Assembly (NCBI RefSeq): GCF_039871875.1
Contig: NZ_JBDPMD010000012.1
Coordinates: forward strand, 1-64,000
DNA: 64,000 nucleotides
Direction: 5' to 3'
Source: Sphaerisporangium sp039871875
Lineage (GTDB): Bacteria; Actinomycetota; Actinomycetes; Streptosporangiales; Streptosporangiaceae
The notes beneath the pieces are model-generated. The model saw only the letters and a list, made by a program, of their open reading frames with translations. It had not been told where the DNA came from and did no database searches. Position numbers and translations under genes: made by a program. This document shows, piece by piece, positions 46,370 through 55,399 of this stretch (position 1 is its first letter; each line of letters begins with the position of its first letter).

Positions 46370-47758
46370 TCAGAAGCCGGCGGTGATGCGGGTGAAGTCC
46401 CAGTTGCTCTGCGCGACACCGCTGCAGGTGTCGGTGAGGCCGCCGGAGCAGGGACGGTCGCGGTTGACCGACCAGAACGCGAACCGGGTCAGGCCGCGGG
46501 CCTTGGCCCAGTCGCGGATCTGGGTCCAGGTGCCGGTGGTGGTGGTCTCCCGCTGGTCGGACAGGCCGTTCATGCCGGAGATGCCCATGCGGGCGTACGC
46601 CTGGGCGTCGGTCCAGCCGAACGCGCTCTTGAGTGCGTTCTTCAGGCCCTCGCCGGCGTTGACGGTGGCCTGGTACATGTTGGCGCCGCCGCCGAAGTTG
46701 AACGGCATGATCGTGTAGTTGTCGATCGGCACGGCCAGTGCCCGCGACTGGTTGATCAGCCGCACGCCGGCGGCGTCGGGGCCGGTGGTGGTGGTGCCGA
46801 ACGTCACCGCGATCTTGACGTTCGGGTTGTTCTGCTTGACGATCTTCAGGCCGTTGAGGATGCGGTCCTGCACGGTGTAGTTGGTGAACTCGTCGGAGTT
46901 CTCGATGTCGAAGTCCACCACCGCGGGGCCGACCGCGTTGATGACCTGCTGCACGGCGCCGGCGTAAGCCTGCGGCGTGGAGCAGTTGGGGCCGAGCTTG
47001 TTGCCCGACCAGCCGCCGAAGGACACCTGCACGCTGCCGCCGGCCGACTTGATGGACGAGATGGTCTGCGCGTCCACGCCGCCGGACAGCGGGCGCTGGC
47101 CGTCCCACATGGGGGTGCAGCCGCCGCCGGACAGGATGAACGCCATGGTGAAGGACCGCACGCCGGTGGCGCTCATCACCGAGGTGGCGCTCGGCGGACT
47201 GCCCCAGCCCATGTACAGGTACGGCGCGCCCGCCATCTTGCCCGGCGTGGGCGGGGTGGTGCCCGTGGGCAGCGTCCAGCGCTGGTTGGCGCTGGCGTAA
47301 CAGTCCCAGATCTGCAGGGGCGTGCCGTCGGCGGAGCTCGGGCCGGTGGCGTCGAGGCACTTGCCGAGGGCGCGCAGCGTGCCGTCGCTCTGGGCGGTCC
47401 AGACCTGGGCGGCGGTGCCGTTGCAGTCGTAGAGCTGCACCTTGGTGCCGTTGGCGCTGCTGGCGGCGGCCACGTCCAGGCACTTGCCGAGGGCGCGGAT
47501 CGTGCCGTCGGAGTTGGTGGTCCAGGACTGCGCCGCGGTGCCGTTGCAGGTGTAGAGCTGGATCTGCGTGCCGTTGGCGCTGCTGGCCGCGGCGACGTCC
47601 ACGCACTTGCCGCCGTAGCCGGTGATCTGGCCGGTGGCCGCGAACGCGGGGGTGAGGCCGGTGGCGGCCACCACCAGCGCGCCGAGGGCCCCGCCGGCGA
47701 TCAGGCGGGCGAGCGGCCGGCGGGCTCGGGAGAGGACAGGGGGACGCGAAGCGTTCAT
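46370..47758 (-). CDS. Secreted GH18 chitinase with N-terminal CBM13
   Basis: A 462-residue secreted enzyme. The signal peptide ends near AFA-ATG (residue ~40). Residues ~41-162 are a ricin-type CBM13 trefoil with three repeats (GKCVDVAAASSANGT..., GKCLDVAAASSANGT..., GKCLDATGPSSADGT...). Residues ~175-462 are a GH18 barrel with the catalytic VDFDIE (Asp282, Asp284, Glu286) and SFGGWSGN. It should cleave chitin outside the cell. A perfect AGGAAAGTTTCCT palindrome lies 113 bp upstream. The GH30 gene upstream carries a near-identical CBM13 at its C-terminus. Confidence 0.93.
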   Translation of the reverse strand: MNASRPPVLSRARRPLARLIAGGALGALVVAATGLTPAFAATGQITGYGGKCVDVAAASSANGTQIQLYTCNGTAAQSWTTNSDGTIRALGKCLDVAAASSANGTKVQLYDCNGTAAQVWTAQSDGTLRALGKCLDATGPSSADGTPLQIWDCYASANQRWTLPTGTTPPTPGKMAGAPYLYMGWGSPPSATSVMSATGVRSFTMAFILSGGGCTPMWDGQRPLSGGVDAQTISSIKSAGGSVQVSFGGWSGNKLGPNCSTPQAYAGAVQQVINAVGPAVVDFDIENSDEFTNYTVQDRILNGLKIVKQNNPNVKIAVTFGTTTTGPDAAGVRLINQSRALAVPIDNYTIMPFNFGGGANMYQATVNAGEGLKNALKSAFGWTDAQAYARMGISGMNGLSDQRETTTTGTWTQIRDWAKARGLTRFAFWSVNRDRPCSGGLTDTCSGVAQSNWDFTRITAGF

Positions 47759-47870
47759 CGGGGGGTGTCGCTTTCTCGCGAGGGGGTGAGCTTCGGTGCT
47801 TCATCCAAGGCCGGGATTAGAGGGAGACACCTCCGTCCGCCGGTGAGCCGGGGGGGCAGCCCCGACTCAT

Positions 47871-47883
47871 AGGAAAGTTTCCT
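47871..47883. promoter_or_regulatory. Palindromic operator upstream of chitinase
   Basis: AGGAAAGTTTCCT is a perfect 13-bp palindrome centred on G47877 in the 195-bp gap between the GH30 stop and chitinase start. Similar GAAA-n-TTTC sites control xylan and chitin enzymes in other actinomycetes, bound by LacI-type repressors. The AT-rich run TTTTTATTTGATG follows directly. Confidence 0.55.
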
Positions 47884-47953
47884 TTTTATTTGATGCCCTG
47901 AATTTAACTCGGACCGGCCACCGGCGGTCAAGGGGATCGGTGGGCCCGCTGAT

Positions 47954-49807
47954 TCAGGGCTGGACGGTCCAGCGCTGGTTGGCGCCGGCGAAGCAGTCCC
48001 AGATCTGCAGCGGTGTGCCGTCGGCCGAGCTCGGGCCGGTGGCGTCCAGGCACCTGCCGAGGGCCCGGAAGGTGCCGTCGGCGGGACGCGACCAGTTCTG
48101 CGCCGCGCTGCCGTTGCAGTCGTAGATCTGCACCCTGGTGCCGTTGGCGCTGTTCGCGCCGGCCACGTCCAGGCACTTGCCGAGCGCGCGGACCGTGCCG
48201 TCCGTGCCGGCCGTCCACTGCTGCGCGGCGCTGCCGTTGCAGGTGTAGAGCTGCACCTGGGTGCCGTTGGCGCTGTTCGCGCCCGCGACGTCCACGCACT
48301 TGCCGCCGTACCCGGTGATGGCCTTGCCGCCGGAGCCGCCGCCCGACTGGGTGCCCGACCAGGTGAAGGTGGCCGAGGTGCGCGCGGGCAGCGTGTAGGT
48401 GAACGACTGGGCGCCCCAGTTGACCTTGAGCGTCTGGGTGCCGCCGGTGGTGTTGTGCGCGATGAGGGCCTTGGAGCCGTCCGGGTTGCGCCACGCCACG
48501 TTCTTGACCGCCGCGTTGGCGCTGGACTCGATGCGGACCGCGCCGGGCCGCACGAACTTGGTGAGGTGGCCCATGGTGTAGTACTCGATGGTGTAGTCGA
48601 CCTGGCCGTGGCGCCCGTCGCCGTTGTGCACGGTGATCAGGCCGCTGCAGGTGCCGCAGCCGCCGTTGTGCGGGCCGCGGTTCTGGTCCACCGCGAGGCT
48701 CCACTTGATCCAGCTACGGTCCCAGTTGCGGGTGTAGTCGATCAGGTTGTTCATGTCCTCGGCGTGCTGGTCGGGGATCCAGGTGCCGCCGGAGTGCTCG
48801 GTCATGTAGGCGTTCACGTTGGGGTACTGGTTGCGCACCGCCGTCTGCGTGGCGACGTCGCCGCCGTACCCGTGCCAGGCGATGCCGCCGAACAGCGGGT
48901 CGTCGCGGATCGCGGCGTCGGCGAGCAGCGGGGCGGCCCAGACGCCGTAGGCGTCCCAGTTCCAGTCCAGCACCAGCGTCTTGGTGGTGATGCCCGCGGC
49001 ACGGAAGGCCGGCCACAGCGCGTTCTTGACGAAGTACTGCAGGCCGGAGGTGTTCCAGTTCATCGACGGGTAGCCCGCGCAGCAGGTCGGCTCGTTCTGC
49101 GGGGTGACGTAGTCGATGCGCACGCCCTGCGCCTGGTAGGCCTGGATGTACCGGGCGAAGTACTCGCCGTACATGCCGTAGTACCGCGACTCCAGCCAGC
49201 CCTGGCTCCAGGCGTCGTTGTCCTTCATCCAGGCCGGGGCGCTCCACGGCGAGGCCATGACCTTCAGCGCCGGGTTCAGCTCCTTGGCGCGCCTGGTGAG
49301 CGGCAGCACGTCGGCCATGTCGTGCGCGATGGAGAAGCCGTTCAGGTCGCAGCAGGTGTCGTCGAAGGAGTAGCTGAACCGCGCGAGGTCGGAGGAACCC
49401 ATCGGGTTGCGCACGAAGCTCAGCCCGATGCCGTTCACCGGGTCGAACAGGTTGCGCATGACGGTCTCGCGGGTGCTCGCGCTGAGCGCGCCGCTGCTGT
49501 TCATCAGCCACGCGGCGGTGTCGGTGAACGACGCGCCGCCGCCCTCGAACTGCTGGTAGGTGGTGTTCTCGTTGACCGTGACGGTCTGCGACCCCGCCGG
49601 GCTGGACGCGGCGAACGCCACCGGCGCCTGCTGCTGCAGCCCGCGGGTGACGTTGCGCCCGCCGGAGTCGGACGTCGTGGTCAGCCAGACATCGACCGGC
49701 TCACCCGCGGCCTCGGCGGCGGGAGCCTGCGCCACGCTCACCGTCGCACCGGCCAGTAACAGGGCCGCGGGCAGCGCGAGTCTTAACTTTCTGGACAGGA
49801 AGGACAT
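47954..49807 (-). CDS. Secreted GH30 glycosidase with C-terminal CBM13
   Basis: A 617-residue secreted hydrolase. The signal peptide runs MSFLSRKLRLALPAALLLAG to about AAEAAG. The GH30 catalytic domain has the acid/base Glu239 in TPQNEP and the nucleophile Glu337 in MTEHSGG. After a beta domain, a GGGSGGK linker leads to a C-terminal CBM13 (three repeats). GH30 enzymes include glucosylceramidases, beta-1,6-glucanases and xylanases; which applies is not clear. ATG at 49807 is preferred over an upstream frame because it opens the signal peptide. Confidence 0.9.
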   Translation of the reverse strand: MSFLSRKLRLALPAALLLAGATVSVAQAPAAEAAGEPVDVWLTTTSDSGGRNVTRGLQQQAPVAFAASSPAGSQTVTVNENTTYQQFEGGGASFTDTAAWLMNSSGALSASTRETVMRNLFDPVNGIGLSFVRNPMGSSDLARFSYSFDDTCCDLNGFSIAHDMADVLPLTRRAKELNPALKVMASPWSAPAWMKDNDAWSQGWLESRYYGMYGEYFARYIQAYQAQGVRIDYVTPQNEPTCCAGYPSMNWNTSGLQYFVKNALWPAFRAAGITTKTLVLDWNWDAYGVWAAPLLADAAIRDDPLFGGIAWHGYGGDVATQTAVRNQYPNVNAYMTEHSGGTWIPDQHAEDMNNLIDYTRNWDRSWIKWSLAVDQNRGPHNGGCGTCSGLITVHNGDGRHGQVDYTIEYYTMGHLTKFVRPGAVRIESSANAAVKNVAWRNPDGSKALIAHNTTGGTQTLKVNWGAQSFTYTLPARTSATFTWSGTQSGGGSGGKAITGYGGKCVDVAGANSANGTQVQLYTCNGSAAQQWTAGTDGTVRALGKCLDVAGANSANGTRVQIYDCNGSAAQNWSRPADGTFRALGRCLDATGPSSADGTPLQIWDCFAGANQRWTVQP

Positions 49808-49994
49808 ACGGGGTCTCCCTCGGGGATGCGTGAGGAACCTGCCGTACGGCCCTGCCCGGCCGCGAAAACGGGCGTGAGGCAGTGGTAACACGCCCCCAAT
49901 CGCCGTGCAACGGCTTCGTGGTCCTATTTCAGTACTTGTATCGCGACGTGTACGAAGTCGCCGTGATCTCCTGATGGGCACCACCGGCCCGCGG

Positions 49995-50023
49995 GCCCTG
50001 ACGTCTCATAGTGATGTCAGGGC
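49995..50023. promoter_or_regulatory. Inverted repeat upstream of the M28 peptidase gene
   Basis: GCCCTGAC (49995-50002) pairs with GTCAGGGC (50016-50023) across a 13-nt centre. It lies in the ~290-bp divergent gap between the GH30 and peptidase genes, about 73 bp before the peptidase start, and could be an operator or a 5'-leader hairpin. Confidence 0.4.
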
Positions 50024-50095
50024 GCGTTTCGCCCTTCACGGGAGCGGAGAGTGCGGCTACCTTCACCGATCAGTGACTACTTCGAAGGAGAGCCG

Positions 50096-51655
50096 ATGCG
50101 CCGCACCTCGCGCCGGTGGCCGGTCATGGCCGCCGTGACGGTCGCCCTGGTCCTTCCCCTGACAGGACCGGCATCACCGGCCGCCGCGGACCCCGACCCC
50201 GCCGCGCTGGCCAAGTCGATCACCGCCCCGGGGGTGAAGCAGCACCTGCGCAAGTTCCAGCAGATCGCCGACGCCAACGGCGGCACGCGCGCCTCGGGCC
50301 GGCCCGGCTTCGACGCCTCCGTCGACTACGTGGCGGGCAAGCTGCGCAAGGCCGGGTACAAGGTGACGGTGCAGCCGTTCGAGTTCCCCTACTTCGAGCA
50401 GCTCTCCGTGCCGGTGCTGGAGCGGGTGTCCCCCTCCCCGCGGGTCTTCACGCCCACGCCGCTGTCGGGCACCCCGATCGGCGAGTTCGACACCATGACG
50501 CAGTCCGGTTCCGGCGACGTCACCGGCACCCTCTACAACATCGACCTGACGCTGCCGCCGGCCCCCGCGCCGAGCTCCACCTCCGGCTGCGAGGCGAGCG
50601 ACTTCGCCGGGTTCCCGGCCGGCGGCATCGCCCTGATGCAGCGCGGCACCTGCAACTTCATCGTCAAGGTGCAGAACGCCGTCGCCGCGGGCGCCGCCGG
50701 GGCGATCATCTTCAACGAGGGCCAGCCCGGCCGCACCGCCACCCTGCAGGGCAACCTCGGTGTGCCCGTCGGCATCCCGGTGCTCGGCGCCGGCTTCGAC
50801 GCCGGCCAGAACCTCGCCGCCACGGCCGGCTCGGTGATCCACATGAAGACCGAGACGATCAGCCAGGTCCGCACCACCTACAACGTCCTCGCCGACTCCC
50901 GGTGGGGCGACGGCAACAAGATCGTGCAGCTCGGCGCCCACCTGGACAGCGTGCTGGCCGGGCCCGGCATCAACGACAACGGCTCGGGCACGGCGGGCAT
51001 CCTCGAGGTCGCCCTCAAGCTCGGCGCGCTGCCGACCCGCAACAAGCTGCGGTTCTCCTTCTGGGGCGCCGAGGAGCTGAACCTGCTCGGCTCCACGCAC
51101 TACGTCGCCACGCTGCCCCCGGCGGAGCTCGCGAAGATCAAGCTGTACCTCAACTTCGACATGATCGCCTCGCCCAACTACGCCCTGCAGGTCTACGACG
51201 GCGACAACTCCGACGCCGTGGGCGCGGGCCCCGGCCCCGAAGGCTCCGCCGAGATCGAGAAGCTCTTCGAGAAGTACTTCGACGTCCTGCGCCAGCCGCA
51301 CATCGGCACCGACTTCACCGGCCGCTCCGACTACGGCCCGTTCATCGCGGTCGGCATCCCCGCCGGCGGCCTGTTCACCGGCGCGGAGGTCCTCAAGACC
51401 CCCGAGCAGGCGGCCCTGTTCGGCGGCACCGCCGGCCAGCCGTTCGACGGCTGCTACCACCAGTCCTGCGACACCATCGCCAACATCAACGACAAGGCCC
51501 TGGCCCTGAACACCGGCGCCATCGCCACCGCCGCCGTCGTCTACGCCTACAGCGGCGACCTCCCCGGCCCCGACACCCGCCCCGCCGCCACCGCCCTGCG
51601 CACCCAGCCCACCACCGACGACCACCACGACGACCACCACGGCGTACACCACTGA
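50096..51655 (+). CDS. Secreted M28 zinc aminopeptidase with PA domain and His-rich tail
   Basis: A 519-residue secreted peptidase. The signal peptide includes RRTSRRWPVMAAVTVALVLPL. A PA (protease-associated) insert with GIALMQRGTCNFIVKVQNA precedes the M28 catalytic domain, whose zinc ligands appear in LGAHLDSV, INDNGSGTAG, WGAEELNLLG, NFDMIASP and the late CYHQSCDT. Streptomyces-like relatives remove N-terminal residues from peptides. The last residues, TTDDHHDDHHGVHH, form an unusual His/Asp-rich tail that could bind metal. AAGGAG precedes the ATG at 50096. Confidence 0.9.
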   Translation: MRRTSRRWPVMAAVTVALVLPLTGPASPAAADPDPAALAKSITAPGVKQHLRKFQQIADANGGTRASGRPGFDASVDYVAGKLRKAGYKVTVQPFEFPYFEQLSVPVLERVSPSPRVFTPTPLSGTPIGEFDTMTQSGSGDVTGTLYNIDLTLPPAPAPSSTSGCEASDFAGFPAGGIALMQRGTCNFIVKVQNAVAAGAAGAIIFNEGQPGRTATLQGNLGVPVGIPVLGAGFDAGQNLAATAGSVIHMKTETISQVRTTYNVLADSRWGDGNKIVQLGAHLDSVLAGPGINDNGSGTAGILEVALKLGALPTRNKLRFSFWGAEELNLLGSTHYVATLPPAELAKIKLYLNFDMIASPNYALQVYDGDNSDAVGAGPGPEGSAEIEKLFEKYFDVLRQPHIGTDFTGRSDYGPFIAVGIPAGGLFTGAEVLKTPEQAALFGGTAGQPFDGCYHQSCDTIANINDKALALNTGAIATAAVVYAYSGDLPGPDTRPAATALRTQPTTDDHHDDHHGVHH

Positions 51656-51688
51656 GAACAAAACGGCCGGGCGGGGCGTCTCACGACC

Positions 51689-53071
51689 ATGAGACTCCTC
51701 CGCCCGGCCGCCCGCCACGCCGGTGCCGTGCTCGTCTGCGGGCTCGCCCTCACCGCCTGCGGCGCCGTCCCGCCGACCGGCTCCCCGGCGACCGCAGGCC
51801 CGTCCGGCGGGTCGAGCCCGTCCGGCACCGTGAGCCCGGCCCACCGGTGGCCGGACACCCTGGTGACGGACCCGGGCGTCGTGTCGGTCGCGGCGCGGGG
51901 AGTGCCGAGGGGCGAGGGCGGCACGCTGCCGGACGACGTCAACGGCGACGGCTACCCCGACGCGGTCATCATCTCCGAGCGCGCCGACGCCGACGTCTTC
52001 CTCACCGTCCTCTACGGCTCCGCGAACGGTCTGAACCCGGAGCGGCGGACCGTCGTCACCCCCCTGAACTGGGTGGTGTGGCAGGGCGGCACCAGCTGGC
52101 GGTACCGGCGGCCGGACACCGCGGACCTCGACGGCGATGGATTCGCCGACATCCCGATCCTGATCGGTGCCCAGGGTGACGTCCCCGCGGTACGCGTGCT
52201 CTGGGGCGGCCCCGGCGGACCCGTGGCCGGGGGACTGTCGCCCGCGCTGCCGGTGCCGGACCCCGGAAGGACCACCTACGACTGGCCCGCCACCGGGGAC
52301 TTCGACGGCGACGGCCGCGCGGACCTGGCGTTCGGGCAACAGGGCGCCACGTCCCAGGCAGACGGCGGGTACGCCGTGCTCCACGGGCCGTTCGGCAGGG
52401 ACGGAGGGTGGCGCGACACGGTCACCCGCGTTCTCGGGAACGTCTCGTGGGTCGCCGCGGACACGATCGCGCCGGGCCGCGCGACCGGGCTGGTCGCCCA
52501 CAGGGGTGACGACGGCGAGCAGACCGGCGGTTTCCACCTCCCCACGCTCTCCGGCGGGCAGGCCCACCCGTTCGGCCCCGGGAACGCCGTCGCCTTCGGC
52601 GACTTCGACGGCGACGGCCTGCGGGACCTCGCCGTCGGCGACGACGGGGGCCGCAACAACGAGCCGGGGTACGAGACGCTCGGCGCCACGCACGCCGTCA
52701 CGCTCCACTACGGCCGCGCCCCCGGCGTCCCGGTGCCGATCCCGGTTCCCGGCATCCGCGGCAAGCTCACCGCCGCCGACTTCGACGGCGACGGCCGCGA
52801 CGACCTGGCGCTCCAGACCGGCGACCACGTCGAGCTCCGCGTGAACGGCCTCACCGAGACCCGCGACCTCGGCACCTTCCGCTGTCCCCGCGGCACGGGC
52901 CTGATCTCGCGCGCGGTGGCAGTGCGCGCCGGCGACTACGACCGCGACGGGCGCGCCGAGCTGCTGGTCAACTGCTGGGCCAACTGGACCGGCCAGGACC
53001 CCAAGCGGTGGTGGGTGTGGGACCCGGACGGCCCTGGCCTGGCCTTCGACACCACGGGGTTCACGTCCTGA
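51689..53071 (+). CDS. FG-GAP/VCBS-repeat lipoprotein
   Basis: A 460-residue exported protein with lipobox LTAC after a hydrophobic signal, a Ser/Pro/Gly linker, then a beta-propeller-like array of calcium-binding FG-GAP repeats (DVNGDGYPD, DLDGDGFAD, DFDGDGRAD, DFDGDGLRD, DFDGDGRDD, DYDRDGRAE). It is likely surface anchored and may bind polysaccharides or proteins. No enzyme motif is seen. The gene begins 33 bp after the peptidase stop. Confidence 0.8.
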   Translation: MRLLRPAARHAGAVLVCGLALTACGAVPPTGSPATAGPSGGSSPSGTVSPAHRWPDTLVTDPGVVSVAARGVPRGEGGTLPDDVNGDGYPDAVIISERADADVFLTVLYGSANGLNPERRTVVTPLNWVVWQGGTSWRYRRPDTADLDGDGFADIPILIGAQGDVPAVRVLWGGPGGPVAGGLSPALPVPDPGRTTYDWPATGDFDGDGRADLAFGQQGATSQADGGYAVLHGPFGRDGGWRDTVTRVLGNVSWVAADTIAPGRATGLVAHRGDDGEQTGGFHLPTLSGGQAHPFGPGNAVAFGDFDGDGLRDLAVGDDGGRNNEPGYETLGATHAVTLHYGRAPGVPVPIPVPGIRGKLTAADFDGDGRDDLALQTGDHVELRVNGLTETRDLGTFRCPRGTGLISRAVAVRAGDYDRDGRAELLVNCWANWTGQDPKRWWVWDPDGPGLAFDTTGFTS

Positions 53072-53171
53072 CCGCCACACGGGGAGACCGGCGGAATTCG
53101 TGTTCCGTTAGTGTCCGGAAGCGGCGCGCCCGTTCGTCATCAGGGTGAGTCCGCGACACAGGGGAGCGAAG

Positions 53172-53507
53172 ATGAAGTACATGATGTTCGTGTGCAGCGA
53201 CACCGAGCCGGACACCGACACGGCCGACCTGCCCGACATCCATCTGTGGGTGTCCCGGAACGACGCCGCGGGGCGCCGCCTGGACGGCAGTGTGCTGGCG
53301 CCGACGTCCGCGTCCACGACGGTCCGGGTCCGTGAGGGGAAGCTGCTGGTCTCGGACGGGCCGTTCGCGGAGAGCAAGGAAGTGATCCTGGGGTACGACC
53401 TGCTGGAGTGCGCCGATCTGGACGAGGCGATCGAGGTGGCCCGGAGCCACCCGATGGCCAGGCAGGGGCGTCTGGAACTGCGCCCGCTGGCCGAGCTCGG
53501 TGACTGA
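53172..53507 (+). CDS. YCII-related (DGPF) protein
   Basis: A 111-residue ferredoxin-like fold protein starting MKYMMFVCSDTEP and containing LLVSDGPFAESKEVILGYDLLEC. DGPF proteins of this kind are regularly encoded next to ECF sigma factors of the ECF42 group. ATG at 53172 has GGGGAGCGA upstream; an earlier GTG is not needed. The stop overlaps the sigma factor start by 8 bp, so the two are translationally coupled. Confidence 0.9.
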   Translation: MKYMMFVCSDTEPDTDTADLPDIHLWVSRNDAAGRRLDGSVLAPTSASTTVRVREGKLLVSDGPFAESKEVILGYDLLECADLDEAIEVARSHPMARQGRLELRPLAELGD

Positions 53508-54738
53508 CGGGGTGACCAGGTCGCTCGCCGCCGCGACGGCCGAGGCCGTCGCGGCGGCGAGCGCCGACTCCTGCCCTCGGATCGTCGCCACGCTGATCAG
53601 GGTCACCGGCGACTGGACACTGGCAGAAGACTGCGCCCAGGAGGCGCTGGCGCTCGCCCTGCAGCGGTGGCCCCGGGAGGGCGTCCCGGGCAATCCGGGC
53701 GGCTGGCTGATGACGGTGGCCCGCAACCGTGCGATCGACGTGCTGCGCCGCGCGTCGGCCGAACGACGCAAACTGGCCGAGCTGGCGGCGCTCGCGGACG
53801 CCGGGCCGGCCCAGGCCCCGGAGGAGGGGGAGGTCGTGGACGACCGGCTGCGGCTCGTCTTCACCTGCTGCCACCCCGCGCTCCCCTTGGAGGCGCGTGT
53901 GGCGCTGACACTGCGGACCATCTGCGGCGTGCCCACCGCCGACATCGCGCGGGCCTTCCTGGTCACCGAGTCCACCATGACCCGCCGGCTGACCCGGGCC
54001 AAGACGAAGATCGCGGACGCGCGCATCCCGTACCGGGTGCCGGCCGGCCGGGCGCTCGCCGAGCGGCTGCCCGGAGTGCTCGCGGTGCTCTACCTGCTGT
54101 TCACCCAGGGCTACAACGCCGACGGGGAGCCCGCGTTCGCCGACGAGGCGATCCGCCTGGCCCGGCTCCTCCAGCGGCTCATGCCCGGGGAGAGCGAGGT
54201 GTCCGCGCTGCTGGCGCTGTTCCTGTTCCAGCACTCGCGGCGTGCCACCCGGCGCGACGCCCGCGGCGACCTGGTCGCCCTGGACAAGCAGGACCGCAAC
54301 CGCTGGGACCACGCGGCCGTCGCCGAGGGCCTGCACGTCCTCGCCGGGGTGCGGGAGGACGGACCGTACGCCGTGCAGGCCCGCATCGCCGCCTGCCACG
54401 CCACCGCCCCGTCCGCCGGGACGACCGACTGGCCGGCGATCGCCGGATGGTACGACCGGCTCGCCGCGATCCAGCCGTCCCCGGTCGTCGAGCTGAACCG
54501 CGCCGTGGCGCACGGTTACGCCCACGGCCCCGAGGCCGGCCTCCGCCTGCTCGACGCGGCACGCGCCGGCGGTGCCCTGGACGGCTACCCGCTCGCCATC
54601 GCCGTGGAGGCCGACCTCACCGCCCGCCGCGGCGACCGCGACCGTGCCAGCACCCTGTTCCTGCGCGCCGCCGCCGCCACGCACTCCGTACCCGAGCGCC
54701 GCGCCCTGCTGGCCCGCGCCGACGACCCGTTCGCGTAG
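53500..54738 (+). CDS. ECF sigma factor with long C-terminal helical extension (ECF42-like)
   Basis: A 412-residue sigma factor. Region 2 (LAEDCAQEALALALQRWP, NPGGWLMTVARNRAIDVLRR) and region 4 (LTLRTICGVPTADIARAFLVTESTMTRRLTRAKTKI) are complete. A further ~220-residue helical extension follows, as in ECF42-type proteins coupled to DGPF genes; it probably controls activity in place of an anti-sigma factor, none of which is encoded nearby. GTG at 53500. Confidence 0.92.
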   Translation: MTDGVTRSLAAATAEAVAAASADSCPRIVATLIRVTGDWTLAEDCAQEALALALQRWPREGVPGNPGGWLMTVARNRAIDVLRRASAERRKLAELAALADAGPAQAPEEGEVVDDRLRLVFTCCHPALPLEARVALTLRTICGVPTADIARAFLVTESTMTRRLTRAKTKIADARIPYRVPAGRALAERLPGVLAVLYLLFTQGYNADGEPAFADEAIRLARLLQRLMPGESEVSALLALFLFQHSRRATRRDARGDLVALDKQDRNRWDHAAVAEGLHVLAGVREDGPYAVQARIAACHATAPSAGTTDWPAIAGWYDRLAAIQPSPVVELNRAVAHGYAHGPEAGLRLLDAARAGGALDGYPLAIAVEADLTARRGDRDRASTLFLRAAAATHSVPERRALLARADDPFA

Positions 54739-54742
54739 GGCG

Positions 54743-55339
54743 CTACACCGGGGAGGCCGGCACGACCATGTCGAGATGGTGGTCGAGGACGCGCAGCGCC
54801 TGTGCCGGGGAGTGGTGGCCGAGCAGCAGGTCCGACGCCAGGCCGTCGGTCAGGGCGAGCAGGGTCTCGGCCGTGAGTTCCGCCTCGGCGGGAGCGACGT
54901 GGCCGGCCGCGCGGAGCAGGCGGGTCACCGCGGAGGTGAGCCCGGCGCGGCCATGGCGGTACAGGGCGGCCGTCCCGGGGTCGTTGAGCGCGCGGATGAA
55001 CAGCGCGACCCCGACCAGGGTCTCGTCCCGGCTGCCGGGGTCGAGCGGCAGCAACGCCGTCAGGACGGCGCGCAGCGTGTGCCGGGGGCCGGCGGCCCGG
55101 GGGAGGGCGGCGACGCTCTGCCTGACCCGTTCCTCGATGCGTTCGCGCAGGTGCCTGGCCGTGAACGCGAGCATGTCGTCCTTGGCGGCGAAGTAGTGCT
55201 GGACCAGGCCGATGGACATGCCGGCCTCCGCCGCGACCTCCCGCATGCTCACCGATTCCAGCCCCCGGGCGGCGGCGATGCGCCACAACGCCAGGGAGAT
55301 CCGGCGGCGGCGCTCGTCGTGGTCCACCTGTTTGGGCAT
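54743..55339 (-). CDS. TetR-family repressor
   Basis: A 198-residue regulator with an N-terminal TetR HTH (LALWRIAAARGLESVSMREVAAEAGMSIGLVQHYFAAKDDML) and a helical ligand domain. ATG at 55339 is preceded by GGAGGGGG. It is divergent from the alpha/beta hydrolase gene, with palindromes in the 60-bp gap, so it probably represses itself and that gene. It converges on the sigma factor stop at 54738. Confidence 0.92.
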   Translation of the reverse strand: MPKQVDHDERRRRISLALWRIAAARGLESVSMREVAAEAGMSIGLVQHYFAAKDDMLAFTARHLRERIEERVRQSVAALPRAAGPRHTLRAVLTALLPLDPGSRDETLVGVALFIRALNDPGTAALYRHGRAGLTSAVTRLLRAAGHVAPAEAELTAETLLALTDGLASDLLLGHHSPAQALRVLDHHLDMVVPASPV

Positions 55340-55367
55340 CGTCCCCCTCCTCGCTCGCCTCATTTTT

Positions 55368-55383
55368 ATCATATGATCGTATG
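55368..55383. promoter_or_regulatory. Overlapping palindromes, probable TetR operator
   Basis: ATCATATGAT (55368-55377) is a perfect palindrome, and CATATGATCGTATG (55370-55383) is a 14-bp palindrome with one mismatched pair. Both lie between the divergent TetR and hydrolase genes. Confidence 0.6.
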
Positions 55384-55399
55384 GTGAAAGGAGGTGGCG

